Below, piece by piece: positions 36,686-48,354 of a DNA stretch of 64,000 nt. This DNA is from Chlorocebus sabaeus. Lineage: Eukaryota; Chordata; Mammalia; Primates; Cercopithecidae. Where the stretch lies: positions 186,001 through 250,000 of the forward strand of contig NW_027327442.1 in the NCBI RefSeq assembly GCF_047675955.1, read 5' to 3'. The notes under the pieces were generated by a model, which saw nothing but the letters and a program-made list of their open reading frames with translations, was not told where the DNA came from and searched no databases. Position numbers and translations under genes: made by a program. Position 1 is the first letter of the stretch; every line of letters starts with the position of its first letter.

Positions 36686-38123
36686 CCCTCTATGGGCTTC
36701 CAAATATCCCTTTGCCAATTCCACAAGAACAGCCTTAGCGAAAGGCTTCTTGAAGGGAAAGATGTAACTCTGTGAGGTGAATTAACAGAACACAGAGCAG
36801 TTTCTCAGAAAGCTTCTTTCCTGTTTTGAACGGAAGATATTTCCTTTTACACCTTAGCCCTCTATGGGCTTCGAAATATCCCTTTGCCAATTCCACAAGA
36901 ATAGCCTTAGCGAAAGGCTTCTTGAAGGGAAAGATGTAACTCTGTGAGATGAATTAACAGAACACAGAGCAGTTTCTCAGAAAGCTTCTTTCCAGTTTTG
37001 AACGAAAGATATTTCTTTTTTCACCATAGCCCTTTAAGGGCCTCTACATATCCCTTTGCCAATTCCACAAGAACAGCCTTAGTGAAAGGCTTCTTGAAGG
37101 GAAAGATGTAACTCTGTGAGATGAATTAACAGAACACAGAGCAGTTTCTCAGAAAGCTTCTTTCCAGTTTTCAACGGAAGATATTTCCTTTTTCACCATA
37201 GAACTCCACGGGCTTCCACACATCCCTTTGCCAATTCCACAAGAACAGCCTTAGCGAAAGGCTTCTTGAAGGCAAAGATGTAACTCTGTGAGGTGAATTA
37301 ACAGAACACAGTGCAGTTTCTCAGAAAGCTTCTTTCCAGTTTTGAACGGAAGATACTTCCTTTTTCACCATAGCCCTCTAAGGGCTTCCAAATATCCCTT
37401 TGCCAATTCCACAAGAACAGCCTTAGCGAAAGGCTTCTTGAAGGGAAAGATGTAACTCTGTGGGATGAATTAACAGAACAGAGAGCAGTTTCTCAGAAAG
37501 CTTCTTTCCAGTTTTCAACGGAAGATATTTCCTTTTTCACCATAGAATTCTACGGGCCTCCATATATCACTTTGCCAATTCCACAAGAACAGCCTTAGCG
37601 AAAGGCTTCCTGAAGGGAAAGATGTAACTCTGTGATGTGAATTAACAGAACAGAGAGCAGTTTCTCAGAAAGCTTCTTTCCAGATTTGAACGGAAGATAT
37701 TTCCTTTTTCACCATAGCGCTATATGGGCTTCCAAATATCACTTTGCCAATTCCACAAGAACAGCCTTAGCGAAAGAGTTCTTGAAGGGAAAGATATAAA
37801 TCTGTGAGATAAATTAACAGAACACAGAGCAGTTTCTCAGAAAGCTTCTTTCCAGTTTTGAACGGAAGATATTTCCTTTTTCACCATAGCCCTCTAGGGG
37901 CTTCCAAATATCCCTTTGCCAATTCCACAAGAACAGCCTTAGCGAAAGGCTTCTAGAAGGGAAAGATGTAATCTGTGAGGTGAATTAAAAGAACACAGAG
38001 CAGTTTCTCAGAAAGCTTCTTTCCAGTTTTGATCGGAAGATACTTCCTTTTTCACCATAGCCCTCTATGGGCTTCCAAATATCCCTTTGCCAATTCCACA
38101 AGAACAGCCTTAGCGAAAGGCTT
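36686..38123. repeat. 8-monomer block, right copy of 31,184-32,622
   Basis: Partner described above. It also lines up with 57.9-59.5 kb through the shared markers TTACACCTTAG, GAACTCCACGGG and CATAGCGC. Private changes include AGGGCCTC near 37,040, which breaks the strong dyad, and the 1-bp loss near 37,971. Confidence 0.75.
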
Positions 38124-38194
38124 CTAGAAGGGAAAGATGTAACTCTGTGAGATGAATTAACAGAACACAGAGCAGTTTCTCAGAAAGCTTCTTT

Positions 38195-39078
38195 GCAGTA
38201 TTGAACGGAAGATATTTCCATTTTCACCACAGCCCTCTTTGGGTTTCTACATATCCCTTTGCCAATTCCACAAGAACAGCCTTAGCGAAAGGCTTCTTGA
38301 AGGGAAAGATGTAACTCTGTGAGGTGAATTAACAGAACACAGAGGAATTTCTCAGAAAGCTTCTTTCCAGTTTTGAACGGAAGATACTTCCTTTTTCACC
38401 ATAGCCCTCTATGGGCTTCCAAATATCCCTTTGCCAATTTCACAAGAACAGCCTTAGCGAAAGGCTTCTTGAAGGGAAAGATGTAACTCTGTGAGATGAA
38501 TTACAGAACACAGAGCAGTTTCTCAGAAATCTTCTTTCCAGTTTTGAACGGAAGATATTTCCTTTTTCACCATAGCCCTCTATGGGCTTCCAAATATCAC
38601 TTTGCCAATTCCACAAGAACAGCCTTAGCGAAAGGATTCTTGAAGGGAGAGATGTAACTCTGTGAGATGAATTAACAGAACACAGAGCAGTTTCTCAGAA
38701 AGCTTCTTTCCACTTTTGAACGGAAGATATTTCCTTTTTCACCATAGCCCTCTATCGGCTTCCAAATATCACTTTGCCAATTCCACAAGAACAGCCTTCG
38801 TGAAAGGCTTCTTGAAGGGAAAGATGCAAATCTGTGAGATGAATTAACAGAAAACAGAGTAGTTTCTCAGAAAGCTTCTTTCCAGTTTTGAGCGAAAGAT
38901 ATTTCCGTTTACACCATAGCCCTCTATGGGCTTCCACATATCCCTGTACAAATTCCACAAGAACATCCTTAGCGAAAGTCTTCGTGAAGTTAAAGATATA
39001 ACTCTGTGAGGTGAATTAACAGAACACAAAGCAGTTTCTCAGAAAGCTTCTTTCCACTTTTGAAAGGAAGACATTTCC
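38195..39078. repeat. B cassette copy 2 (full length)
   Basis: Contains all six monomers, including the third with GAATTACAG (1-bp loss), CAGAAATCTTC and GGGAGAGATG. CTGTACAAA lies 749 bp from GCAGTATTG, against 577 bp in copies 1 and 5. The box in the fifth monomer reads TTCCGTTTACACCATAG instead of the TTCCTTTTACACC of the other copies. Confidence 0.78.
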
Positions 39079-39097
39079 TTTTTCACCATAGCCCTCT

Positions 39098-41634
39098 ATG
39101 GGCTTCCAAATATCCCTTTGCCAATTCCACAAGAACAGCCTTAGCGAAAGGCTTCTTGAAGGGAAAGATGTAACTCTGTGAGATGAATTAACAGAACACA
39201 GAGCAGTTTCTCAGAAAGCTTCCTTCCAGTTTTCAACGGAAGATATTTCCTTTTTCACCATAGAACTCTACAGGCTTCCACATATCCCTTTGCCAATTCC
39301 ACAAGAACAGCCTTAGCGAAAGGCTTCTTGAAGGCAAAGATGTAACTCTGTGAGGTGAATTAACAGAACACAGTGCGGTTTCTCAGAAAGATTCTTTCCA
39401 GTTTTGAACGGAAGATACTTCCTTTTTCACCATAGCACTCTAAGGGCTTTCAAATATCCCTTTGCCAATTCCACAAGAACAGCCTTAGCGAAAGGCTTCT
39501 TGAAGGGAAAGATGTAACTCTGTGAGATGAATTAACAGAACACAGAGCAGTTTCTCAGAAAGCTTCTTTCCAGTTTTGAACTTAAGATATTTCCTTTTTC
39601 ACCATAGCCCTCTAAGGGCTTCCAAATATCACTTTGCCAATTCCACAAGAACAGCCTTAGCGAAAGGCTTCCTGAAGGGAAAGATGTAACACTGTGAGAT
39701 GAATTAACAGAACACAGAGCAGTTTCTCAGAAAGCTTCTTTCCACTTTTGAACGGAAGATATTTCCTTTTTCACCATAGCCCTCTATGGGCTTCCAAATA
39801 TCCCTTTGCCAATTACACAAGAACAGCCTTAGCGAAAGGTTCTTGAAGGGAAAGATGTAACTCTGTGAGGTGAATTAACAGAACACAGAGCAGTTTCTCA
39901 GAAAGCTTCTTTCCAGTTTTGAACGGAAGATACTTCCTTTTTCACCGTAGCCCTCTATGGGCTTCCAAATATCCCTTTTCCAATTGCACAAGAACAGCCT
40001 TAGCGAAAGGCTTCTTGAAGGGAAAGATGTAACTCTGTGAGATGAATTAACAGAACACAGAGCAGTTTCTCAGAAAGCTTCTTTCCAAATTTGAATGGAA
40101 GATATTTCCTTTTTCACCGTAGCCCTCTATGGGCTTCCAAATATCACTTTGCCAATTCCACAAGAACAGCCTTAGCGAAAGGCTTCTTGAAGGGTAAGAT
40201 GTAACTCTGTGAGATGAATTAACAGAACACAGAACAGTTTCTCAGAAAGCTTCTTTCCAGTTTTCAACGGAAGCTATTTCCTTTTTAACCACAGAACTCT
40301 ACGGGCTTCCACATATCCCTTTGCCAATTCCACAAGAACAGCCTTAGCGAAAGGCTTCTTGAAGGGAAAGATGTAACTCTGTGTGGTGAATTAACAGAAC
40401 ACAGTGTAGTTTCTCAGAAAGCTTCTTTCCAGTTTTGAACGGAAGATACTTCCTTTTTCACCATAGCCCTCTAAGGGCTTCTACATATCCCTTTGCCAAT
40501 TCCACAAGAACAGCCTTAGTGAAAGGCTTCTTGAAGGGAAAGATGTAACTCTGTGAGGTGAATTAACAGAACACAGAGCAGTTTATCAGAAAGCTTTTCT
40601 CCAGTTTTGAACGGAAGATACTTCCTTTTTCACCATAGCCCTCTATGGGCTTCCAAATATCCCTTTGCCAATTCCACAAGAACAGCCTTAGCGAAAGGTT
40701 TCTTGAAGGGAAAGATGTAACTCAGTGAGATGAATTAACAGAACACAGATCAGTTTCTCAGAAAGCTTCTTTCCAGTTTTCAACGGAAGATATTTCCTTT
40801 TTCACCATAGCCCTCTATGGGCTTCCAAATATCCCTTTGCCAATTCCACAAGAACAGCCTTCGCGGAAGGCTTCTTGAAGGGAAAGATGTAACTCTGTGA
40901 GATGAATTAACAGAACACAGAGCAGTTTCTCAGAAAGCTTCTTCCCAGTTTTGAACGGAAGATATTTCCTTTATCACCATAGCCCTCTATGGGCTTCCAC
41001 ATATCCCTTTACCAATTCCACAAGAACAGCCTTAACGAAAGGCTTCTTGAAGGGAAAGATGTAACTCTGTGAGGTCAATTAACAGAACACAGAGCAGTTT
41101 CTCAGAAAGCTTCTTTCCAGTTTTGAACGGAAGATACTTCCTTTTTCACCATAGCCCTCTAAGGGCTTCCAAATATCCCTTTGCCAATTCCACAAGAACA
41201 GCCTTAGCGAAAGGCTTCTTGAAGGGAAAGATGTAACCCTGTGACATGAATTTACAGAACACAGAGCAGTTTCTCAGAAAGCTTCTTTCCAGTTTTGAAT
41301 GGAAGATATTTCCTTTTTCACCGTAGCCGTCTATGGGCTTTAAATATCACTTTGCCAAATTCACAAGAACAGCCTTAGCGAAAGGCTTCTTGAACCTAAA
41401 CATGTAATTCTGTGAGGTGAATTAACATAACACAGAGCAGTTTCTCAGAAAGCTTCTTCACAGTTTTGAACGGAAGATACTTCCTTTTTCACCATAGCCC
41501 TCTATGGGCTTCCAAATATCCCTTTGCCAATTCCACAAGAACAGCCTTAACGAAAGACTTCTTGAAGGGAAAGATGTAACTCTGTGAGATGAATTAACAG
41601 AACACAGAGCAGTTTCTCAGAAAGCTTCTTTCCA
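39098..41634. repeat. 15-monomer block, right copy of 33,942-36,478
   Basis: Constant offset 5,156 (see partner). The left edge lies inside a hybrid monomer: it begins as the GAAAGGAAGACATTT monomer of the B cassette and continues as the ordinary CTATGGGCTTCC form, so one monomer present at 33.77-33.94 kb is missing here. Private changes include GAACTTAAG near 39,580 and AAGCTATTTCC near 40,271. Confidence 0.78.
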
Positions 41635-43910
41635 GTATTGAACGGAAGATATTTCCTTTTACACCATAGCCCTGTATGGGCTTCCAAATATCACTTTGCC
41701 AATTCCACAAGAACAGCCTTAGCGAAAGGCTTCCTGAAGGGAAAGATGTAACTCTGCGAGATTAATTAACAGAACACAGAGGAGTTTCTCATAAATCTTC
41801 TTTCCAGTTTTGAACGGAAGATATTTCCTTTTTCACCATAGACCTCTATGGGCTTCTAATTATCCCTTTGCCAATTCCACAAGAACAGCCTTAGCGAAAG
41901 AGTTCTTGAAGGGAAAGATGTAACTCTGTGAGATGAATTAACAGAACACAGAGCAGTTTCTCAGAAAGCTTCTTTAAAGTTTTGAACGGAAGATATTTCC
42001 TTTTTCACCATACCCCTCTATGCGCTTCCACATATCCCTTTGCCAATTCCACAAGAACAGCCTTAGCGAAAGGCTTCTTGAAGGGAAAGATGTAACCCTG
42101 TGACATGAATTTACAGAACACAGAGCAGTTTCTCAGAAAGCTTCTTTCCAGTTTTGAATGGAAGATATTTCCTTTTTCACCGTAGCCGTCTATGGGCTTT
42201 AAATATCACTTTGCCAAATTCACAAGAACAGCCTTAGCGAAAGGCTTCTTGAACCTAAACATGTAATTCTGTGAGGTGAATTAACATAACACAGAGCAGT
42301 TTCTCAGAAAGCTTCTTCACAGTTTTGAACGGAAGATACTTCCTTTTTCACCATAGCCCTCTATGGGCTTCCAAATATCCCTTTGCCAATTCCACAAGAA
42401 CAGCCTTAACGAAAGACTTCTTGAAGGGAAAGATGTAACTCTGTGAGATGAATTAACAGAACACAGAGCAGTTTCTCAGAAAGCTTCTTTCCAGTATTGA
42501 ACGGAAGATATTTCCTTTTACACCATAGCCCTGTATGGGCTTCCAAATATCACTTTGCCAATTCCACAAGAACAGCCTTAGCGAAAGGCTTCCTGAAGGG
42601 AAAGATGTAACTCTGCGAGATTAATTAACAGAACACAGAGGAGTTTCTCATAAATCTTCTTTCCAGTTTTGAACGGAAGATATTTCCTTTTTCACCATAG
42701 ACCTCTATGGGCTTCTAATTATCCCTTTGCCAATTCCACAAGAACAGCCTTAGCGAAAGAGTTCTTGAAGGGAAAGATGTAACTCTGTGAGATGAATTAA
42801 CAGAACACAGAGCAGTTTCTCAGAAAGCTTCTTTAAAGTTTTGAACGGAAGATATTTCCTTTTTCACCATACCCCTCTATGGGCTTCCACATATCCCTTT
42901 GCCAATTCCACAAGAATAGCCTTAGCGAAAGGCTTCTTGAAGGGAAAGATGTAACTCTGTGAGATGAATTAACAGAACACAGAGCAGTTTCTCAGAAAGC
43001 TTCTTTCCAGTTTTGAACGGAAGATATTTCCCTTTTCACCATAGCCCTCTATGGGCTTCCACATATCCCTTTGCCAATTCCACAAGAACAGCCTTAGCGA
43101 AAGGCTTCTTGAAGGGAAAGATGTAACTCTGTGAGATGAATTAACAGAACACAGAGCAGTTTCTCAGAAAGCTTCTTCCCAGTTTTGAACGGAAGATATT
43201 TCCTTTTTCACCATAGCCCTCTATGGGCTTCCACATATCCCTTTACCAATTCCACAAGAACAGCCTTAACGAAAGGCTTCTTGAAGGGAAAGATGTAACT
43301 CTGTGAGGTCAATTAACAGAACACAGAGCAGTTTCTCAGAAAGCTTCTTTCCAGTTTTGAACGGAAGATACTTCCTTTTTCACCATAGCCCTCTAAGGGC
43401 TTCCAAATATCCCTTTGCCAATTCCACAAGAACAGACTTAGCGAAAGGCTTCTTGAAGGGAAAGATGTAACCCTGTGACATGAATTTGCAGAACACAGAG
43501 CCGTTTCTCAGAAAGCTTCTTTCCAGTTTTGAATGGAAGATATTTAATTTTTCACCGTAGCCGTCTATGGGCTTTAAATATCACTTTGTCAATTTCAAAA
43601 GAACAGCCTTAGCGAAAGGCTTCTTGAACCTAAAGATGTAATTCTGTGAGGTGAATTAACAGAACACACAGCAGTTTCTCAGAAAGCTTTTTCACAGTTT
43701 TGAACGGAAGATGCTTCCTTTTTCACCATAGCCCTCTTTTGGCTTCCAAATATCCCTTTGCCAATTCCACAAGAACAGCCTTAGCGAAAGACTTCTTGAA
43801 GGGAAAGATGTAACTCTGTGAGATGAATTAACAAAACACATTGCAGTTTCTCAGAAAGCTTCTTTGCCGTTTTGAACGGAAGATATTTCCTTTTTCACCA
43901 TAGCCCTCTA
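40930..43910. repeat. Island of domain-1 type monomers inside domain 2
   Basis: Three A cassettes (41,336, 42,195, 43,570) with their domain-1 companions (CTTCCCAG, GGTCAATT, AGTATTG, CATAAATC, TTTAAAG, CACATTGCAG/TTTGCCG) lie between B cassettes 2 and 3. The interval between those two cassettes is 7,218 bp, 13 monomers (2,233 bp) longer than the next interval of 4,985 bp. The island matches 27.87-29.99 kb closely. It is either an insertion by exchange with domain 1 or a remnant of an older arrangement. Confidence 0.76.
41173..42890. repeat. Direct tandem duplication of a 5-monomer (859-bp) unit
   Basis: Copy 1 is about 41,173-42,031 and copy 2 about 42,032-42,890. The offset of 859 holds at TAACCCTG (41,234/42,093), the A cassette (41,336/42,195), AACATAACAC (about 41,425/42,284) and GAGGAGTTTC (about 41,780/42,639). 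The only difference I noticed is TATGCGCTT at 42,022 against TATGGGCTT in copy 2. 859 is 5 x 172 less the 1-bp loss in the cassette body. The corresponding single copy is at 28.1-28.97 kb. Confidence 0.86.
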
Positions 43911-45320
43911 AGGGCTTCCAAATATCACTTTGCCATTTCCACAAGAACAGCCTTAGCGAAAGGCTTCTTGAAGGGAAAGATGTAACTCTGTGAGATGAAT
44001 TAACAGAACACAGAGCAGTTTCTCAGAAAGCTTCTTTCCAGTTTTCAACGGAAGATATTTCCTTTTTCACCTTAGCCCTCTATGGGCTTCCAAATATCCC
44101 TTTGCCAATTACACAAGAACAGCCTTAGCCAAAGGCTTCTTGAAGGGAAAGATGTAACTCGGTGAGGTGAATTAACAGAACACAGAGCAGTTTCTCAGAA
44201 AGCTTCTTTCCAGTTTTGAACGGAAGATATTTCCTTTTTCACCATAGCCCTCTAAGGGCTTCCACATATCCCTTTACCAATTCCACAAGAAAAGCCTTAG
44301 CGAAAGGCTTCTTGAAGGGAAAGATGTAACTCTGTGAGGTGAATTAACAGAACACAGAGCAGTTTCTCAGAAAGCTTCTTTCCAGTTTTGACGGAAGATA
44401 CTTCCTTTTTCACCCTAGCCCTCTAAGGGCTTCCAAATATCCCTTTGCCAATTCCACAAGAACAGCCTTAGCGAAAGGCTTCTTGATGGGAAAGATGTAA
44501 CTCTGTGAGATGAATTAACAGAACACAGAGCAGTTTCTCAGAAAGCTTCTTTCCAGTTTTGAACGGAAGATATTTCCTTTGTCACCTTAGCCCTCTATGG
44601 GTTTCGAAATATCGCTTTGCCAATTCCACAAGAACAGCCTTATCGAAAGGCTTCTTGAAGGGAAAGATGTAACTCTGTGAGATGAATTAACAGAACACAG
44701 AGCAGTTTCTCAGAAAGCTTCTTTCCAGTTTTGAACGGAAGATATTTCCTTTTTCACCATAGCCCTCTATGGGCTTCCACATATCCCTTTTCCAATTCCA
44801 CAGGAACAGCCTTAGCGAAAGGCTTCTTGAAGGGAAAGATGTAACTCTGTGAGGTGAATTAACAGAACACAGAGCAGTTTCTCAGAAAGCTTCTTTCCAG
44901 TTTTGAACCGAAGATAATTCCTTTTTCACCATAGCCCTCTATGGGCTTCCAAATATCCCTTTGCCAATTCCACAAGAACAGCCTTAGCGAAAGGCTTCTT
45001 GAAGGGAAAGATGTAACTCTGTGAGATGAATTAACAGAACACAGAGCAGTTTCTCAGAAAGCTTCTTTCCAGTTTTGAACGGAAGTTATTTCCTTTTTCA
45101 CCATAGCACTCTATGGGCTTCCAAATATCCCTTTGCCAATTTCACAAGAACAGCCTTAGCGACAAGTTTCTTGAAGGGAAAGATGTAACTCAGTGAGATG
45201 AATTAACAGAACACAGATCAGTTTCTCAGAAAGCTTCTTTCCAGTTTTGAACGGAAGATATTTCCTTTTTCACCATAGCCCTCTATGGGCTTCCAAATAT
45301 CCCTTTGCCAATTCCACAAG
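43911..45320. repeat. Mixed monomers with left-edge-like members
   Basis: About eight monomers. 44.18-44.85 kb resembles 1-500 (AAGAAAAGCC at 44,287, ACAGGAAC at 44,800). It is followed by a GAACCGAAG monomer near 44,907 and a CAGATCAG monomer near 45,215, both domain-1 members. One unit has a 1-bp loss (TTTTGACGG near 44,387). The right edge is a hybrid monomer: near 45,298-45,321 it joins the block shared with 50.3 kb. Confidence 0.62.
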
Positions 45321-48310
45321 AATAGCCTTAGCGAAAGGCTTCTTGAAGGGAAAGATGTAACTCTGTGAGATGAATTAACAGAACACAGAGCAGTTTCTCA
45401 GAAAGCTTCTTTGCAGTATTGAACGGAAGATATTTCCATTTTCTCCACAGCCCTCTTTGGGTTTCTACATATCCCTTTGCCAATTCCACAAGAACAGCCT
45501 TAGCGAAAGGCTTCTTGAAGGGAAAGATGTAACTCTGTGAGGTGAATTAACAGAACACAGAGGAATTTCTCAGAAAGCTTCTTTCCAGTTTTGAACGGAA
45601 GATACTTCCTTTTTCACCATAGCCCTCTATGGGCTTCCAAATATCCCTTTGCCAATTTCACAAGAACAGCCTTAGCGAAAGGCTTCTTGAAGGGAAAGAT
45701 GTAACTCTGTGAGATGAATTACAGAACACAGAGCAGTTTCTCAGAAATCTTCTTTCCAGTTTTGAACGGAAGATATTTCCTTTTTCACCATAGCCCTCTA
45801 TGGGCTTCCAAATATCACTTTGCCAATTCCACAAGAACAGCCTTAGCGAAAGGATTCTTGAAGGGAGAGATGTAACACCGTGAGATGAATTAACAGAACA
45901 CAGAGCAGTTTCTCAGAAAGCTTCTTTCCACTTTTGAACGGAAGATATTTCCTTTTTCACCATAGCCCTCTATCGGCTTCCAAATATCACTTTGCCAATT
46001 CCACAAGAACAGCCTTCGTGAAAGGCTTCTTGAAGGGAAAGATGCAAATCTGTGAGATGAATTAACAGAAAACAGAGTAGTTTCTCAGAAAGCTTCTTTC
46101 CAGTTTTGAGCGAAAGATATTTCCTTTTACACCATAGCCCTCTATGGGCTTCCACATATAACTGTACAAATTCCACAAGAACATCCTTAGCGAAAGTCTT
46201 CGTGAAGTTAAAGATATAACTCTGTGAGGTGAATTAACAGAACACAAAGCAGTTTCTCAGAAAGCTTCTTTCCACTTTTGAAAGGAAGACATTTCCTTTT
46301 TCACCATAGCCCTCTATGGTCTTCCAAATATCCCTTTGCCAATTCCACAAGAACAGCCTTAGCGAAAGGCTTCTTGAAGGGAAAGATGTAACTCTGTGAG
46401 ATGAATTAACAGAACACAGAGCAGTTTCTCAGAAAGTTTCTTTCCAGTTTTGAACGGAAGATACTTCCTTTTTCACCATAGCCCTCTATGGGCTTCCAAA
46501 TATCCCTTTGCCAATTCCACAAGAACAGCCTTAGCGAAAGGCTTCTTGAAGGGAAAGATGTAAATCTGTGAGATGAATTAACAGAACACAGAGCAGTTTC
46601 TCAGAAAGCTTCCTTCCAGTTTTCAATGGAAGATATTTCCTTTTTCACCATAGAACTCTACAGGCTTCCACATATCCCTTTGCCAATTCCACAAGAACAG
46701 CCTTAGCGAAAGGCTTCTTGAAGGCAAAGATGTAACTCTGTGAGGTGAATTAACAGAACACAGTGCGGTTTCTCAGAAAGATTCTTTCCAGTTTTGAACG
46801 GAAGATACTTCCTTTTTCACCATAGCCCTCTAAGGGCTTTCAAATATCCCTTTGCCAATTCCACAAGAACAGCCTTAGAGAAAGGCTTCTTGAAGGGAAA
46901 GATGTAACTCTGTGAGATGAATTAACAGAACACAGAGCAGTTTCTCAGAAAGCTTCTTTCCAGTTTTGAACGGAAGATATTTCCTTTTTCACCATAGCCC
47001 TCTAAGGGCTTCCAAATATCACTTTGCCAATTCCACAAGAACAGCCTTAGCGAAAGGCTTCCTGAAGGGAAAGATGTAACACTGTGAGATGAATTAACAG
47101 AACACAGAGCAGTTTCTCAGAAAGCTTCTTTCCACTTTTGAACGGAAGATATTTCCTTTTTCACCATAGCCCTCTATGGGCTTCCAAATATCCCTTTGCC
47201 AATTACACAAGAACAGCCTTAGCGAAAGGTTCTTGAAGGGAAAGATGTAACTCTGTGAGGTGAATTAACAGAACACAGAGCAGTTTCTCAGAAAGCTTCT
47301 TTCCAGTTTTGAACGGAAGATACTTCCTTTTTCACCGTAGCCCTCTATGGGCTTCCAAATATCCCTTTTCCAATTCCACAAGAACAGCCTTAGCGAAAGG
47401 CTTCTTGAAGGGAAAGATGTAACTCTGTGAGATGAATTAACAGAACACAGAGCAGTTTCTCAGAAAGCTTCTTTCCAAATTTGAATGGAAAATATTTCCT
47501 TTTTCACCGTAGCCCTCTATGGGCTTCCAAATATCACTTTGCCAATTTCACAAGAACAGCCTTAGGGAAAGGCTTCTTGAATGGAAAGATGTAACTCTGT
47601 GAGATGAATTAACAGAACACAGAGCAGTTTCTCAGAAAACTTCTTTCCACTTTTGAACGGAAGATATTTCTTTTTTCACCATAGCCCTCTATGGACTTCC
47701 AAATATCCCTTTGCCAATTCCACAAGAACAGCCTTAGCGAAAGGCTTCTTGAAGGGAAAGATGTAACTCTGTGAGATGAATTAACAGAACACAGAACAGT
47801 TTCTCAGAAAGCTTCTTTCCAGTTTTCAACGGAAGATATTTCCTTTTTAACCACAGAACTCTACGGGCTTCCACATATCCCTTTGCCAATTCCACAAGAA
47901 CAGCCTTAGCGAAAGGCTTCTTGAAGGGAAAGATGTAACTCGGTGTGGTGAATTAACAGAACACAGTGTAGTTTCTCAGAAAGCTTCTTTCCAGTTTTGA
48001 ACGGAAGATACTTCCTTTTTCACCATAGCCTTCTAAGGGCTTCTACATATCCCTTTGCCAATTCCACAACAACAGCCTTAGTGAAAGGCTTCTTGAAGGG
48101 AAAGATGTAACTCTGTGAGATGAATTAACAGAACGCAGAGCAGTTTCTCAGAAAGCTTCTTTCCAGTTTTGAACGGAAGATATTTCCTTTTTCACCATAG
48201 CCCTCTATGGGCTTCCACATATCCCTTTGCCAATTCCACAAGAACAGCCTTAGCGAAAGGCTTCTTGAAGGGAAAGATGTAACTATGTGAGGTGAATTAA
48301 CAGAACACAG
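45321..48310. repeat. 17-monomer block duplicated at 50,306-53,294 (left copy)
   Basis: The offset is a constant 4,985 bp (29 monomers) at AATAGCC 45,321/50,306, GCAGTATTG 45,413/50,398, the B-cassette fifth monomer near 46,162/51,147 and AACGCAGAG near 48,132/53,117. It becomes 4,984 after a 1-bp loss near 53,255 (GAAGAAAAG). It contains B cassette copy 3 (45,413-46,296), where TCCCTGTACAAA has become TAACTGTACAAA, a change shared only with copy 4. Confidence 0.82.
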
Positions 48311-48354
48311 AGCAGTTTCTCAGAAAGCTTCTTTCCAGTTTTGAACGGAAGATA

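Noticed and set aside
38890..38925. TTCCGTTTACACCATAG (also TTCCGTTTTCACC near 56,092) as a degenerate reverse CENP-B box
   Set aside because: It lacks the CCCG and CGAA cores; it is a single-base variant of the pJ-alpha box.
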